Source: Methanosaeta sp. PtaB.Bin039 (GTDB taxonomy: Archaea; Halobacteriota; Methanosarcinia; Methanotrichales; Methanotrichaceae). Taken from it: DNA of 52,950 bases. The stretch covers positions 1 to 52,950 of the forward strand of contig MVQI01000017.1 of NCBI GenBank assembly GCA_002067795.1, in the 5' to 3' direction. Shown here piece after piece: positions 52,666-52,950 of this stretch. Each line of letters begins with the position of its first letter. Within the stretch, counting starts at the first letter, position 1. The notes under the pieces were generated by a model. That model was not told the origin of the DNA and searched no databases. It saw only the letters and a list, made by a program, of their open reading frames with translations. The translations under genes were made by a program, and so were the position numbers.

Positions 52666-52950
52666 GTTGTATCCCAACCAAGGACTGTAATCCCAGTCGA
52701 AGGATGTTCTTAGCAGCGTTGAGATCTCTATCCAGAGTCAATCCGCATGTAGGGCAACGATGAACTCTCTGGGAGAGATCCTTCTTTACAATGGTTCCAC
52801 AGCCAGAGCACATCTGAGATGTATAGGCAGGATTAATCCGCACTACATTGCGACCAGCACTTGCAGCCTTGTACGTAACGTAATTTCGGAATCGATCCCA
52901 ACTGGCATCCAGGATGCTCTTGGCTATGTATGGCTTCATCTCTATAATGT
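52634..52950 (-). CDS. tnpB: TnpB RNA-guided nuclease, C-terminal part (runs off the window)
   Basis: About 105 residues of the TnpB C-terminus, with the frame still open at the window edge. Seen: SWDRFRNYVTYKAASAGRNV, the zinc finger with CSGCG and CPTCG (TSQMCSGCGTIVKKDLSQRV), and the last RuvC motif LDRDLNAAKNIL with its catalytic Asp. The ATG at 52939 is internal. TnpB cleaves DNA under guidance of an RNA from the element's right end and helps keep IS200/IS605 transposons. The visible part looks intact, unlike the copy at 25485. Whether a tnpA is present cannot be seen. Confidence 0.9.
   Translation of the reverse strand, partial: IIEMKPYIAKSILDASWDRFRNYVTYKAASAGRNVVRINPAYTSQMCSGCGTIVKKDLSQRVHRCPTCGLTLDRDLNAAKNILRLGLQSLVGIQPRCPRLQSGE

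Overview
The window is archaeal and most resembles an aceticlastic methanogen of the Methanothrix/Methanosaeta type (inference; I cannot search databases). Support comes from a classic archaeal translation cluster (S19e, PDCD5-family protein, PP-loop protein, L39e, L31e, aIF6, LX/L18a, prefoldin alpha, FtsY), from methanogen cofactor genes (MfnA for methanofuran, CofH for F420), from AT-rich TATA-like promoters (often ..TTTATCC or ..TATATA..) close to starts, and from frequent TTG and GTG starts. A sodium:solute symporter with a small companion protein fits acetate uptake. Base composition is moderately GC-rich, with AT-rich intergenic patches and one AT-rich gene (33186-33704).

Layout. 208-3616: PEP synthase and MfnA. 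3617-4312: a gene-free stretch with a candidate small RNA and a 21-bp tandem repeat. 4313-7356: a TRAM protein, then an overlapping unit of RNA m5C methyltransferase, PUA-like partner and CofH. 7735-15000: PstS, methyltransferase, exported beta-carbonic anhydrase, zinc-ribbon protein, flavoprotein, CNNM/CorC membrane protein and SerB. 15445-19803: the translation/secretion cluster. 20038-25310: HARP-type RNase P protein, NrpRII-like regulator, PolX, methyltransferase and an unknown gene. 25485-25858: a decayed TnpB with its right end. 25900-28813: small membrane protein, TPR protein and DUF6125-like protein. 28869-31413: symporter, its small partner and a thioredoxin. 31486-31690: a candidate structured RNA. 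31832-36110: ion transporter, AT-rich membrane protein, cupin, HPPD-like protein and a frameshifted TspO. 36272-40133: Cys-repeat secreted protein, hybrid cluster protein and a divergent HxlR regulator. 40467-43307: UvrA. 43549-43985: two small orphan genes. 44455-48458: a three-gene redox operon. 48819-52494: a 17-bp tandem repeat, a beta/gamma-crystallin secreted protein with a decayed PAN domain behind it, and a large secreted protein. 52559-52950: the 3' part of a second TnpB element running off the window.

The most interesting locus is 44455-48458. It encodes NuoE-like and NuoF-like subunits with the layout of the HydC/HydB subunits of electron-bifurcating hydrogenases. The third subunit keeps the Fe-S front end of HydA/NuoG, but carries an F420-binding FrhB/FpoF-like domain where a hydrogenase domain would sit. 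It reads as a soluble NAD(H)-F420(-ferredoxin) oxidoreductase, possibly bifurcating; that function is inferred from domains only. Other points of note are the hcp/HxlR operator region, an HPPD-like protein in an apparent anaerobe, the exported carbonic anhydrase, two unassigned structured-RNA candidates and two related TnpB elements at different stages of decay.
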